Source: Chryseobacterium indologenes (GTDB lineage: Bacteria > Bacteroidota > Bacteroidia > Flavobacteriales > Weeksellaceae). From it: a DNA stretch of 64,000 nt. A model generated the notes under the pieces. That model saw nothing but the letters and a program-made list of their open reading frames with translations. It was not told the DNA's origin and ran no database searches. Positions 1-7,880 of this stretch are shown in pieces. The DNA is taken from positions 202,488 through 266,487 of the forward strand of contig DJTE01000033.1 of assembly GCA_002439165.1 (NCBI GenBank), given 5' to 3'. The position numbers and the translations under genes were made by a program. Numbering within the stretch: position 1 is the first letter of the stretch; each line of letters opens with the position of its first letter.

Positions 1-246
1 GCTAAAGATAAACTTAAGACCTCAACGAATGGAAATACCAATAACTCAACAACATCTACTTTAAATAAGGATGATTTCCAAACGTTTAACTTTGGTATCG
101 GTATCGGTGCCGGGTATTATTTCACACAAAACTTAGGAATTACAGCAAGATATACAGCCGGTGTAACGGATATTTTCAAAAACAACAATGGTGATGCTGT
201 AAGAAACAATGTATTCCAGGTAGGTTTAGCTTATAAATTCAAATAA
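1..246 (+). CDS. Outer-membrane beta-barrel (porin-family) protein, 3' part
   Basis: This is the C-terminal 81 codons of a gene cut by the window edge. The frame is open from base 1 and ends in TAA. The end reads FNFGIGIGAGYYFTQNLGIT followed by ARYTAGVTDIFKNNNGDA and terminates in AYKFK, the aromatic C-terminus of Bacteroidota outer-membrane beta-barrels of the PorT/OMP_b-brl_2 type. The same residues recur at the end of the gene at 614-1303, so the two are tandem paralogs. The exact substrate or role is unknown; these barrels are usually annotated as porin family proteins. A Rho-independent terminator follows about 45 bp downstream. Confidence 0.85.
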   Translation, partial: AKDKLKTSTNGNTNNSTTSTLNKDDFQTFNFGIGIGAGYYFTQNLGITARYTAGVTDIFKNNNGDAVRNNVFQVGLAYKFK

Positions 247-291
247 CAGGCTTAAACATTCATTCAAACAAATTTTTATATTCAATAGAAA

Positions 292-320
292 GGCCGGGCT
301 ATTTTTAGTCCGGCTTTTTT
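292..320 (+). terminator. Rho-independent terminator
   Basis: The stem GCCGGGCT / AGTCCGGC with an ATTTTT loop is followed by six T. It ends the partial barrel gene. Confidence 0.85.
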
Positions 321-405
321 ACGGCATATTTTAATTCCTCCGGATTCAGCGGATTTGTAGAGCAATAAATGTTTTTTTTCTGATTTTCTCACAATCGTTC
401 CCTTT

Positions 406-420
406 TGGCAAGGAGTTTGC
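406..420 (+). promoter_or_regulatory. Relict sigma-54-type promoter
   Basis: TGGCAAGGAGTTTGC matches the sigma-54 -24/-12 pattern TGGCAC-N5-TTGC with exact spacing. No coding sequence follows: after about 75 bp there is directly a terminator hairpin (496-531) of the kind that ends the barrel genes here. The 321-613 gap therefore looks like the promoter and terminator left from a deleted barrel gene. The pattern match is seen directly; sigma-54 use is inferred. Confidence 0.5.
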
Positions 421-495
421 CTGTAAAAGATCAGCTGTATAAACTCCATGAATTACGGCTTTATTTTCACCTTTAACAAATTTTGATTTCAATAG

Positions 496-531
496 AAAAG
501 GTCAGGTTTATGTATTTAAATCTGACCTTTT
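496..531 (+). terminator. Terminator hairpin without an adjacent gene
   Basis: AAAAGGTCAG pairs with CTGACCTTTT around an AT-rich loop. The preceding phrase TTTCAATAG also precedes the terminator at 292 (TTCAATAG), and a similar CCAATAG phrase precedes the one at 4215, which suggests common descent of the tandem barrel units. Confidence 0.6.
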
Positions 532-565
532 CATTTCCATATGACTTTTATCAGTTTTCTTATTT

Positions 566-580
566 TGGTAAAGCATTTGC
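566..580 (+). promoter_or_regulatory. Sigma-54-type promoter of the barrel gene at 614
   Basis: TGGTAAAGCATTTGC fits TGGYA-N6-TTGC with GG and GC ten bases apart, as sigma-54 promoters need. It lies 34 bp upstream of the ATG. Matching elements occur at 406 and 3414 in front of sibling genes. Confidence 0.55.
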
Positions 581-613
581 TGCAAAATGGTGAACAAGTA
601 TTAAATTAAAATC

Positions 614-1303
614 ATGAAAAAACTATTTTTAGGACTCGCTCTTGTGGGAAGTCTTTTCACTTACGCTCAGGAAAAAGAAAAAACAAAATCAACTTCACCG
701 GTTACTTTCGGGGTTAAAGCCGGACTAAATGCTGCTACTCTAACGAAAGCAGACAATTACGATAATGAACAGAAGCTGAAAGCCGGTTTCCATGCAGGCG
801 TATTCGTGAATATTCCTGTTGCTGAAAAATTCAGTATTCAGCCTGAACTTCTTTTCAGCCAGCTTGGTTCAAAAACTGAAGACAGCTATACCTATTATTC
901 AGACAATTACAGATTCAGGCAGGAATATGATTATAAATTAAATCTGAATTATATCACATTGCCTGTTATGGTACAGTATAACATCCTTCCTCAACTTTAT
1001 GTAGAAGCAGGTCCTGAATTTGGATTACTGTTGGGAGGAAGATCCAAAGGCGACAGAACATTAACAGAAACAACAGGAAATATAACCACCACAAAGACTG
1101 AAAAGTTCTCTGATAAAATCCCTACTAAAATTTATAATAAGTTCAATTTCGGAATCGGGATCGGAGCAGGATATTATTTCACCGAAAACTTTGGGGTTAC
1201 TGCCAGATTTACCGCAGGAGTTACCGATATTTTCAAAAATAATTCAGGTGATGCCATCAGAAACAATGCATTTCAGGTGGGGGTAGCTTATAAATTCAAA
1301 TAA
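614..1303 (+). CDS. Outer-membrane beta-barrel (porin-family) protein
   Basis: A 229-aa protein with a Sec signal peptide (MKKLFLGLALVGSLFTYAQ, cleavage after AQ typical of Flavobacteriia). A beta-barrel follows with alternating aromatic/glycine strands such as FGVKAGLN, FHAGVFVNIP, YVEAGPEFGLLLGG and FGIGIGAGYYF, and the last residues are AYKFK. It belongs to the PorT-like/OMP_b-brl_2 family, located in the outer membrane; the substrate is unknown. Its C-terminal third is nearly identical in protein sequence to the partial gene at 1-246, and it is related to 3494-4195. The promoter appears to be of sigma-54 type. The ATG at 614 is chosen because it starts the signal peptide. Confidence 0.85.
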   Translation: MKKLFLGLALVGSLFTYAQEKEKTKSTSPVTFGVKAGLNAATLTKADNYDNEQKLKAGFHAGVFVNIPVAEKFSIQPELLFSQLGSKTEDSYTYYSDNYRFRQEYDYKLNLNYITLPVMVQYNILPQLYVEAGPEFGLLLGGRSKGDRTLTETTGNITTTKTEKFSDKIPTKIYNKFNFGIGIGAGYYFTENFGVTARFTAGVTDIFKNNSGDAIRNNAFQVGVAYKFK

Positions 1304-1325
1304 GATCATATATATTTTTCAAAAA

Positions 1326-1358
1326 AAGCCGGGTTTTCTCTGAGAAGCCCGGCTTTTT
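1326..1358 (+). terminator. Rho-independent terminator
   Basis: AGCCGGG / CCCGGCT stem followed by TTTTTG, directly after the barrel gene. Confidence 0.85.
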
Positions 1359-1449
1359 GTTATATAAGATACCGAGAATCACTGTTCATTACGGAAACCC
1401 ATAAGGCTACCGGCTTTAAGTGTTATAGATTTGGAAATAAAATAAAACT

Positions 1450-3159
1450 ATGGACGCAGGAAAAAGAACGATCAACGATATTTTTAACGGTAACAGGATT
1501 CTGGAAGTCCCTTTTTTTCAAAGAGCATATGTCTGGGGAGAAGAACAATGGGAAAGACTTCTGGAAGATATGGAAAATATAAGTTTTGCCAATAAACCCT
1601 ATTTTTTAGGTTCTGTCATTCTAAAACAGCAGCCGACAGCAACAGGCAGCAGGGTTGGAGATAAAAGAACACTTATTGACGGACAGCAGCGGCTGACCAC
1701 GCTATCCATATTTTTTAAAGTATTGTCGTTAAATACCGGTGATGATTATGAATACAACAGAATGTTTAAGCTGAGAGACTTAATTGCCATTCAGCATAAT
1801 CACAATGATATTGATGCTTACGAACAGGTTATGGACCTTAATGAATTAAAAGACCTCAACGGCACGGATAATATCACAAAAGCATATCTCTACTTTAAAC
1901 AGCATATGAATCCAGACAAACTGGACATTAATAATATCCTGTCAAAAATTTTGTTTGTAGGCATCGATCTTGACGAGAATGAAGATGAACAGCAGATTTT
2001 TGACACCATCAACTCTCTCGGCGTTAAGCTAACTACCGCAGAACTCCTGAAGAATTATTTCTTCAACAGAGATGAAATTTCAGCTTATCATACCTACTGG
2101 AAAAATATTTTTGAAAAGGATGATGAATCTAAAAATTACTGGGATAAAGAAATTACCACCGGAAGATCAAAAAGAACATTCATTGACCTGTTTTTCTTTT
2201 CCTACCTTCAGATCAAAATTCAGGATAAAACACTGAATGTAAAGACAGAAGACAAAATAGAGTTTTCAAAAGTAGAACATTTATTTGAATCTTATAAAAG
2301 CTTCATCAAAAATTATCTGGATAATGATAAGAAAACGATACTTGCTGAAATAAAGGATTACGCAATGATCTTTCAAGAGAATTTTGATTTTGATATTATT
2401 GAAAATGAGCTTACCGCCCATTCAGGAATAGAAAGAATCAACGCCGTGATTTTCGGATTGGATACCTCCACCCTGATTCCTTATGTACTTTACATTCTTA
2501 AAAATGTTGTAAACGATAATGACCGGAATGAACTTTTTGATTTTCTTGAATCTTTTATTATGCGGCGGATGGTTGTTCATGCCACCACCAAAAATTATAA
2601 TCAGCTTTTTACAGACAGACTTATTAATCATGAAATTTTATCAAAAAAACAGTTTCTGGAATTTCTGGAAGGCCAGGCAGATAAAGTTAACTTCCTGCCT
2701 TCAGACAAAGAACTTAAAAACGGATTTGAAAATTCCTATCTGATCAATAAACAGTCCGCAGGAATTTTATATTTTATTGAGTCCAAGATACGTAACAGAA
2801 GCTTACAGTCTACACAGCTTCTGGGAATCAGTAAATACAGTCTTGAACATCTTATGCCAAAAAAATGGGAAAATCATTGGGGTAAATTATCCAGTCAGGA
2901 AGATAAAATGAAACGTAACAGAAAACTACTTACCTTAGGTAACCTTACTATCATTACGCAAAATCTGAACTCAGCAATTCGGGATGCCAACTGGACAGTT
3001 AAAAGAAAAGGCAAAGGAGATAAAAAAGGGCTAAACACTTATTCAGCAGGACTTGAAACAATAAGTCAATTTCTGATTCTTGATCAGTGGAATGAACAGA
3101 CCATTGAAGAGAGAGCAGAGTTTCTGTATAGCAAAGCAAAGAAAATATGGACGATCTGA
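1450..3159 (+). CDS. DUF262/DUF1524 protein, GmrSD-like type IV restriction enzyme
   Basis: A 569-aa protein with two recognisable parts. The N-terminal DUF262 (ParB/Srx-like GmrS fold) carries VPFFQRAYVW near residue 20 and the hallmark DGQQR at residues 77-81, which in this family binds and hydrolyses nucleotide. The C-terminal DUF1524 HNH-type nuclease (GmrD-like) has EHLMPKKW near residue 467, then RNRKLLTLGNLTIIT and an N..L..A...W tail. Single-chain GmrSD homologs cleave modified (for example glucosylated hydroxymethylcytosine) phage DNA; that function here is inferred from the family. It stands alone between two barrel genes with its own terminator, so it looks like an inserted defence gene. 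No methylase partner is present, consistent with type IV restriction. Confidence 0.8.
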   Translation: MDAGKRTINDIFNGNRILEVPFFQRAYVWGEEQWERLLEDMENISFANKPYFLGSVILKQQPTATGSRVGDKRTLIDGQQRLTTLSIFFKVLSLNTGDDYEYNRMFKLRDLIAIQHNHNDIDAYEQVMDLNELKDLNGTDNITKAYLYFKQHMNPDKLDINNILSKILFVGIDLDENEDEQQIFDTINSLGVKLTTAELLKNYFFNRDEISAYHTYWKNIFEKDDESKNYWDKEITTGRSKRTFIDLFFFSYLQIKIQDKTLNVKTEDKIEFSKVEHLFESYKSFIKNYLDNDKKTILAEIKDYAMIFQENFDFDIIENELTAHSGIERINAVIFGLDTSTLIPYVLYILKNVVNDNDRNELFDFLESFIMRRMVVHATTKNYNQLFTDRLINHEILSKKQFLEFLEGQADKVNFLPSDKELKNGFENSYLINKQSAGILYFIESKIRNRSLQSTQLLGISKYSLEHLMPKKWENHWGKLSSQEDKMKRNRKLLTLGNLTIITQNLNSAIRDANWTVKRKGKGDKKGLNTYSAGLETISQFLILDQWNEQTIEERAEFLYSKAKKIWTI

Positions 3160-3207
3160 TTAACAACAGCTTGTTCTATTCATAAATATTCCTTTTATTA
3201 AGTTTTT

Positions 3208-3241
3208 ACCGGAACTTCCAGAAGAAGTCCGGTGTTTTTTT
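3208..3241 (+). terminator. Rho-independent terminator
   Basis: ACCGGAACTT / AAGTCCGGT imperfect stem followed by a run of seven T, just after the DUF262 gene. Confidence 0.8.
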
Positions 3242-3413
3242 ATGTGTAGAAATCCTTCATTAAAATAAATCAACTGATCGGTGTAAAAAACAGAAAAATC
3301 TTCAAAAAAATCAGATTACCGCCATCAATATTTTATAAATACTAAAGAAAAGCTCACAAAAAGAAAGAGTAAAAACCTCCTCCAAAGGCCTACAAATAGG
3401 GATTTCCAGAGTT

Positions 3414-3428
3414 TGGCAAGCATTTTGT
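3414..3428 (+). promoter_or_regulatory. Sigma-54-type promoter of the barrel gene at 3494
   Basis: TGGCAAGCATTTTGT has the -24 GG and a -12 G with the correct spacing, but T instead of C at the last position. It is 65 bp upstream of the ATG. The remainder of the 3160-3493 gap holds the preceding terminator and no further recognisable feature. Confidence 0.45.
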
Positions 3429-3493
3429 AAAATATTTCAAGTCTGATTGAAAAATCAGGCAAGAAGTAAAGTAGTAAATAAAAAAATAAAATT

Positions 3494-4195
3494 ATGAAGA
3501 AGTTATTTCTAGGGCTGGCAGCCACTGCCGGCACGCTGACTTTTGCGCAGGAAACAAAAACTGTAACCCCGGAACCTATTAAAAAGGAAATACCTCCTGT
3601 CAAATTCGGGATCAAAGCCGGAGGAAACTCAGCTCAGTTCAGTCAGCAGAGTTTTGGTCTGAACAGCCAGAAACTAGGTTTTCATGCAGGAGCATTCGTT
3701 AACATTCCCATTTCAAAACAGTTCAGTTTACAGCCGGAGGTTCTATACAACCAGATGGGGGCAAGAGATGTAGCTTACTCCACAGAGGAAACAGTAGGAG
3801 CAACTACCGTAAAGACCAAAGGACAGGATAAAATCACCATGAATTATATCTCCGTTCCGCTAATGGTTCAGATGAGACCTACTGAAAAGTTCTATGTAGA
3901 AGCAGGACCTGAATTCAGTTATTTTATCAACGGAAAAAACAAGGGAGAGGCCACCATATCTACCACAACAGGAGGAGCAACCACTACCCAGACCCAATCT
4001 CATTCTGAAGATCTTAACAAGGATAACATCAACAAATTCAACTTTGGTTTAGGACTGGGATTAGGATATGACATTACTTCCAATATCGGAATCAATGCAA
4101 GATATGTAAACAGCCTTACCAAGATTGATAAAAATCTGCCGGCAGCTGAAAATAACAACAGAGTTTTCCAGCTGGGGCTAAACTACAAGTTCTAA
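3494..4195 (+). CDS. Outer-membrane beta-barrel (porin-family) protein
   Basis: A 233-aa paralog of the gene at 614: signal peptide MKKLFLGLAATAGTLTFAQ, a short Thr/Pro/Lys linker, then FGIKAGGNSAQFS, FHAGAFVNIP, YVEAGPEFSYFINGKNKG, FGLGLGLGYD and a C-terminal NYKF typical of BAM-inserted barrels. The role is probably structural or uptake, with no substrate visible. Its separation from its paralogs by the restriction gene suggests that the latter was inserted into an existing tandem array, or that the array was duplicated around it. Confidence 0.85.
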   Translation: MKKLFLGLAATAGTLTFAQETKTVTPEPIKKEIPPVKFGIKAGGNSAQFSQQSFGLNSQKLGFHAGAFVNIPISKQFSLQPEVLYNQMGARDVAYSTEETVGATTVKTKGQDKITMNYISVPLMVQMRPTEKFYVEAGPEFSYFINGKNKGEATISTTTGGATTTQTQSHSEDLNKDNINKFNFGLGLGLGYDITSNIGINARYVNSLTKIDKNLPAAENNNRVFQLGLNYKF

Positions 4196-4214
4196 TATAA
4201 GACAACCAATTTTT

Positions 4215-4272
4215 TAACTCCAATAGTAAAGGCCTGATTTAACGTGTTAAATCAGGCCTTTCATTGGAGTTA
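4215..4272 (+). terminator. Long perfect terminator hairpin
   Basis: TTAACTCCAAT...ATTGGAGTTAA encloses AAAGGCCTGATTTAA / TTAAATCAGGCCTTT with a CGTG loop. This is unusually long (about 26 bp of pairing with a two-base interruption) for a terminator. Confidence 0.75.
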
Positions 4273-4321
4273 AAGTAAATTAATTATCCTCAGTCGGGAT
4301 AAGAATTTTTGATTTATAGAG

Positions 4322-4449
4322 CCTGGAAGCCCGGAGATGAAAGAGGGAGGTTCTGAAGATCGTCAATAATAGGCTGCCATCTTTCAGCTCATTTGATTTT
4401 ACAGAAGTTTTCAGTATCTAACCCGGTCCCTTTCTTCCATCTTTCATCC
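4322..4449. repeat. Dispersed GGAAG-bounded element, copy 1
   Basis: This stretch, read on the minus strand, aligns with 31661-31796 on the plus strand. Shared words in order are TACTGAAA, CTGTAAAATCAAAT, GACGATCTTCAGA (AACGATCTTCAGA in the other copy), CTC/TTC-rich and CTTCATCT. Both ends carry GGAAG/CTTCC-type sequences in inverted orientation. It has no coding capacity. It looks like a small MITE- or REP-like dispersed intergenic element. Confidence 0.55.
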
Positions 4450-4481
4450 TTTAATCTTAATTTCCTTAACCCGAATTCAGG

Positions 4482-5981
4482 TTAATTGAATAATTCTACC
4501 TCCTCTCCTTTTCCTACCGGATATTCTTCTGTAAAACATCCGAAACAGTGGTTGGAAGAGCCTAAAATTTCTTTAAGATTATCTGTACTTAAAAACTCCA
4601 GAGAATCTACCCCGAGATAGTCTCTGAGTTCTTCCGTAGACATATTGGCTGAGATCAGATCATCTTTGGATGGTGTATCAATTCCAAGATAGCAGGGTGC
4701 GATAATAGGAGGAGAAACACTTCTGAAGTGGATTTCTTTTACCCCGGCATCTTTCAGGATTTTCACCAGTCTTTTGGAAGTGGTTCCTCTTACAATAGAA
4801 TCGTCAATGATTACCACTCTTTTATCTTTGATCTCGGAAATAATCGGGTTCAGCTTAAGGTTCACTACCCTTTCTCTCATTTCCTGTGTAGGTACAATGA
4901 AACTTCTTCCGATATATCTGTTCTTGATCAGTACGGGACGGAAAGGTATTCCTGAAGCTTTGGAGAAACCGATGGCAGCCGGAACTCCTGAATCAGGAAC
5001 TCCAATAACAAGGTCTGCCTCTACCGGAGCCTGCTCCCAGATTTTTTCACCGGATTTTTCTCTGATCTCGTACACGTTGATGTTTTCCAGTGAAGAGTCA
5101 GGTCTTGCAAAGTAAATATACTCAAAAGAGCAGATTCTCTGTTTCCCCTTCTTTTCATCTACCATATAAGAGTGCAGTTTTCCGGGTTCGTTCTCATTGG
5201 TATAGATAATTTCTCCCGGAAGGATATCCCTTACATACTGGGCACCTACGGCATCCAGGGCTACCGATTCGGAAGCCACCACATAAGATTTCTCATCAAT
5301 AGCCCCCAGAACCAAAGGTCTGATTCCGTTGAAATCCCTGAACGCAAAGAATTTATTTCTCGTCATTCCCACTACCGAATACGCACCTTCAATTTTTTCC
5401 ATCGTCGCTTTAATGGCTCCACGAAGTCCCAGATCAAGGTTTTTCTGGATCAGTCTCAGGATAACTTCAGAATCCGAAGTAGCTCTGAAAACCACTCCTT
5501 CAGCCTCCAGTTCAGCTTTCAGCTCTTTCGCATTGGTAAGGTTCCCGTTATGGGCAATAGACAGGATAATCTGGTCGTATTCATTTTTCGCAAAGAACGG
5601 CTGGAAATTATATTTCTTCTTATCTCCCGCGGTAGTATATCTCGTATGCCCGATCGCTGAATTCCCCATAAAGGTCTCCGGCTCCTGGATTTCTTTATAA
5701 ACATCCAAAACCAGTCCTTCATCCTTCATATTGGTGATCTTTCCGTTTTTCAGGACGGAAATACCACAGGCCTCCTGCCCTCTGTGCTGAAGGGCAAAAA
5801 GACCGAACTGAGACAGAGAGAACGTATCCAGATCATTATCAGAATACAGTCCGAAAATCCCGCACTCCTCATTGGGAGCATCCAGTCTTTCCTCTTCCTG
5901 CGTTCTGAAAAGATTGCGTCCGTAGGTCTGGTCTTTAAACTGTTTTAAATATTCACTTTTATGAATGTCTAAACTTTTCAT
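4482..5981 (-). CDS. purF: Amidophosphoribosyltransferase
   Basis: A 499-aa PurF that makes phosphoribosylamine from PRPP and glutamine, the first committed step of purine synthesis (cytosol). A 39-residue propeptide precedes the N-terminal nucleophile Cys40 in NEECGIFGLY, so processing is expected. The class II glutaminase domain has IGHTRYTTAG and AHNGNLTNA. The PRPP-binding motif VVIIDDSIVRGTTS is in the C-terminal phosphoribosyltransferase domain. Late Cys residues (SSNHCFGCFTEEYP) fit the 4Fe-4S type of the Bacillus class, which also has a propeptide. It lies about 80 bp downstream of purC on the same strand, consistent with a pur cluster. Confidence 0.97.
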   Translation of the reverse strand: MKSLDIHKSEYLKQFKDQTYGRNLFRTQEEERLDAPNEECGIFGLYSDNDLDTFSLSQFGLFALQHRGQEACGISVLKNGKITNMKDEGLVLDVYKEIQEPETFMGNSAIGHTRYTTAGDKKKYNFQPFFAKNEYDQIILSIAHNGNLTNAKELKAELEAEGVVFRATSDSEVILRLIQKNLDLGLRGAIKATMEKIEGAYSVVGMTRNKFFAFRDFNGIRPLVLGAIDEKSYVVASESVALDAVGAQYVRDILPGEIIYTNENEPGKLHSYMVDEKKGKQRICSFEYIYFARPDSSLENINVYEIREKSGEKIWEQAPVEADLVIGVPDSGVPAAIGFSKASGIPFRPVLIKNRYIGRSFIVPTQEMRERVVNLKLNPIISEIKDKRVVIIDDSIVRGTTSKRLVKILKDAGVKEIHFRSVSPPIIAPCYLGIDTPSKDDLISANMSTEELRDYLGVDSLEFLSTDNLKEILGSSNHCFGCFTEEYPVGKGEEVELFN

Positions 5982-6059
5982 TTCTATTTTTTCTAATTTA
6001 GAAGTTAACTGTTAGATACTTAAAACCGGCACAGGTTAACTTCAATGATCATTTTTAAA

Positions 6060-6779
6060 CTACTTTCCAAGTAAGTTTTTCAGTCTGTTGTAGATCTCCA
6101 CATATGCTTCCGTAACTTCTCCAAGATCTCTTCTGAATCTGTCTTTATCAAGCTTCTTCATTGTATCTTTATCCCAGAGTCTGCACGTATCCGGAGAAAT
6201 TTCGTCTGCAAGAATGATCTCACCGTCTGAAGTTTTTCCTAATTCAATTTTGAAATCCACAAGGATGATATTCATTTTATCAAAAAGATCAATCAGGATC
6301 TCGTTGATGTCAGAAGTCAGCTCGTACATTTCATCAAGCTCTTCGTAAGTAGCTGCTCCCAGGAAAACAGCATGGTGATCGTTGATAAGCGGATCTCCCA
6401 ATTCGTCTTTTTTATAACAGATATCGAAGATGGTTACCGGAGATTTAATTCCCTCTTCCACTCCCAATCTCTGAGCCATGCTTCCCGCAGAATAGTTTCT
6501 TACCACCATTTCCAGAGGAATGATCGATACTTTTCTTACCAGCTGCTCTCTTTCGTTTAACTGTTTAATGAAATGAGTTTTAATCCCTTTTTCATTTAAG
6601 TATTCAAAGATCAGGGTAGTAATGGCGTTATTCATTTCCCCTTTCAGGTCTACCTGCCCTCTCTTCTGAGCATTAAATGCAGTAGCATCGTCTTTGAAAC
6701 GCACTACCACCTCATCAGGATTATCGGTTGCAAATACCTGTTTTGCTTTACCTTCGTACAACATTTCTTTCTTTTCCAT
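6060..6779 (-). CDS. purC: Phosphoribosylaminoimidazole-succinocarboxamide synthase (SAICAR synthetase)
   Basis: 239 aa. It ligates aspartate to CAIR with ATP in purine synthesis. Signature segments are LYEGKAKQVFAT (P-loop-like start), FKDDATAFNAQKRG, IPLEMVVRNYSAGS, DDHHAVFLGA-like NDHHAVFLGA and LADEISPDTCRLWD (SAICAR synthetase signature 2). Length and order are normal for bacterial PurC. It is followed by purF at 78 bp on the same strand, probably one transcript. Confidence 0.96.
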   Translation of the reverse strand: MEKKEMLYEGKAKQVFATDNPDEVVVRFKDDATAFNAQKRGQVDLKGEMNNAITTLIFEYLNEKGIKTHFIKQLNEREQLVRKVSIIPLEMVVRNYSAGSMAQRLGVEEGIKSPVTIFDICYKKDELGDPLINDHHAVFLGAATYEELDEMYELTSDINEILIDLFDKMNIILVDFKIELGKTSDGEIILADEISPDTCRLWDKDTMKKLDKDRFRRDLGEVTEAYVEIYNRLKNLLGK

Positions 6780-6812
6780 TTCTAAAATTCTTATTAGTTA
6801 GATTTATTTAAA

Positions 6813-7019
6813 TTATTTTATTAAAATACCTTTTAAAGCAGCTATTCCGGACCTCAGTGAAAAACCAATCGTATGCTTACGGCTCCATCCGGAATAAGAG
6901 CATACAGAGATAAGCCGGAACTTTTTAAGCTGGCGGCGCTCCCTATCAGCAACCCATGAATTTGGCTGAAGAATAAAATCTCCGGATAAATGTGCCAATA
7001 TGAGTTGAGTAAAGATCAT
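6813..7019 (-). pseudogene. Internally deleted DUF3307 protein
   Basis: The first 30 residues (MIFTQLILAHLSGDFILQPN, then SWVADRERRQLK) match the start of DUF3307 membrane proteins, which are normally about 230 aa and often encoded next to satD. The remaining residues end in GIAALKGILIK, resembling the family C-terminus. The transmembrane middle of roughly 170 residues is missing. It begins 2 bp after the satD stop codon, as an intact DUF3307 gene would. Reading it as a deletion remnant is inference from memory of the family; a short functional protein is less likely. Confidence 0.55.
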
Positions 7020-7021
7020 GT

Positions 7022-7627
7022 TTACAGTTCCGAGATTTTCTTTCTGAAATATTGATTGGTTTCTACGATCAGTTCGTAGTTGGCGCGTTTCAGTCTCTGG
7101 CTTACCGAGGACTGTGATATAGCAAATTTTTTGGCGAGATCTTCCTGGGTAATATCCTGGTTCATGATCATTTCATGAATAATCTCTGCTGTGGCTACCG
7201 TCCAGTTGTCGAAATCTTTGGTAGACCATTTCAGAAGGATGTTAAGATCCCTGTCTACGGCTTCGCTGGAGGTTTTTATGGCAACTGTATGTCCGTCGCT
7301 TTTCAGATCCTTCAGAAGTCTGCCGGAATGCACATAAGCGGTACCGTTGGATTCGGTGATCTTTTCAGAAGAAAAATTTTCCTCCCCGATGCCTATGGCC
7401 AGTCTTATATCCAGATTTTCCTGGCTTTTTATGAGTGATTTAATGGCTAGAAAATGCCAGAAAGCGTCATCAATGCTGCATTTGAACTGAAATTCGTCTC
7501 CCCGGTAGATTTCCCACACAAGTGGTGAACTTCCCCAGGTTTCCAGAAGATTTTTGAGTCTGGTCAACCAGGCTTCTGTGTCCGCGTGCTGTGAATTTAT
7601 AATATCTCCGGTAATAACCGCTATCAT
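7022..7627 (-). CDS. SatD-family protein with C-terminal helix-turn-helix
   Basis: A 201-aa protein. The N-terminal part (MIAVITGDIINS, YRGDEFQFKC, RLAIGIGEE, SGRLLK) is the SatD family fold, which resembles nucleotidyl-cyclase-like GD(E)-bearing domains but has no proven biochemical role. The C-terminus, TQEDLAKKFAISQSSVSQRL near residues 157-176, is a helix-turn-helix. It probably binds DNA and may control its own expression: three phased palindromes sit directly upstream (7636-7713). It is translationally adjacent to the decayed DUF3307 gene. Confidence 0.75.
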   Translation of the reverse strand: MIAVITGDIINSQHADTEAWLTRLKNLLETWGSSPLVWEIYRGDEFQFKCSIDDAFWHFLAIKSLIKSQENLDIRLAIGIGEENFSSEKITESNGTAYVHSGRLLKDLKSDGHTVAIKTSSEAVDRDLNILLKWSTKDFDNWTVATAEIIHEMIMNQDITQEDLAKKFAISQSSVSQRLKRANYELIVETNQYFRKKISEL

Positions 7628-7635
7628 GATGCAAA

Positions 7636-7713
7636 TATAAGCATAATTACTTATAAATAAAAAATATAAGCAGAAACACTTATAGATATTAATTATTAGT
7701 GAATCTGCTTATA
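7636..7713. promoter_or_regulatory. Three phased 20-bp palindromes upstream of satD
   Basis: TATAAG-N8-CTTATA occurs at 7636-7655 and 7665-7684, and an imperfect copy TATTAG-N8-CTTATA at 7694-7713. Successive copies are offset by exactly 29 bp, close to three helical turns. They sit 9-86 bp upstream of the satD start codon. The arrangement is as expected for a cooperative operator, probably of the HTH protein encoded by satD itself. Confidence 0.65.
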
Positions 7714-7764
7714 TCGATGATGTCGTAAAAATAAGGCTTAAAGAAGATGAATACGGCTATTTTC

Positions 7765-7853
7765 AAGGAGCTGTTTCCTGCTTATCCGCTCATACTCCTC
7801 GCGCCAGGCTTTCCCTTTTCATGCTGCGGGGTAACCGCTGCTATCAGGGCTAT
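7765..7853 (-). repeat. Flavobacterial dispersed intergenic element (ATAGCCCTGAT...GGAAACAGCTCC)
   Basis: Read on the minus strand the stretch begins ATAGCCCTGATAGCAGCGG and ends GCAGGAAACAGCTCC. I recall elements with these ends, and a variable hairpin centre, as common intergenic repeats in Flavobacterium and Chryseobacterium. It encodes nothing. Only this copy is in the window, so the family assignment rests on memory. Confidence 0.45.
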
Positions 7854-7880
7854 GGAATGCCGTACTCCAACCTTATACTG

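Noticed and set aside
3325..3615. Minus-strand reading frame over the start of the barrel gene at 3494
   Set aside because: It is antisense to a well-supported gene and its promoter, with hydrophobic composition caused by the complement of Lys/Glu codons.
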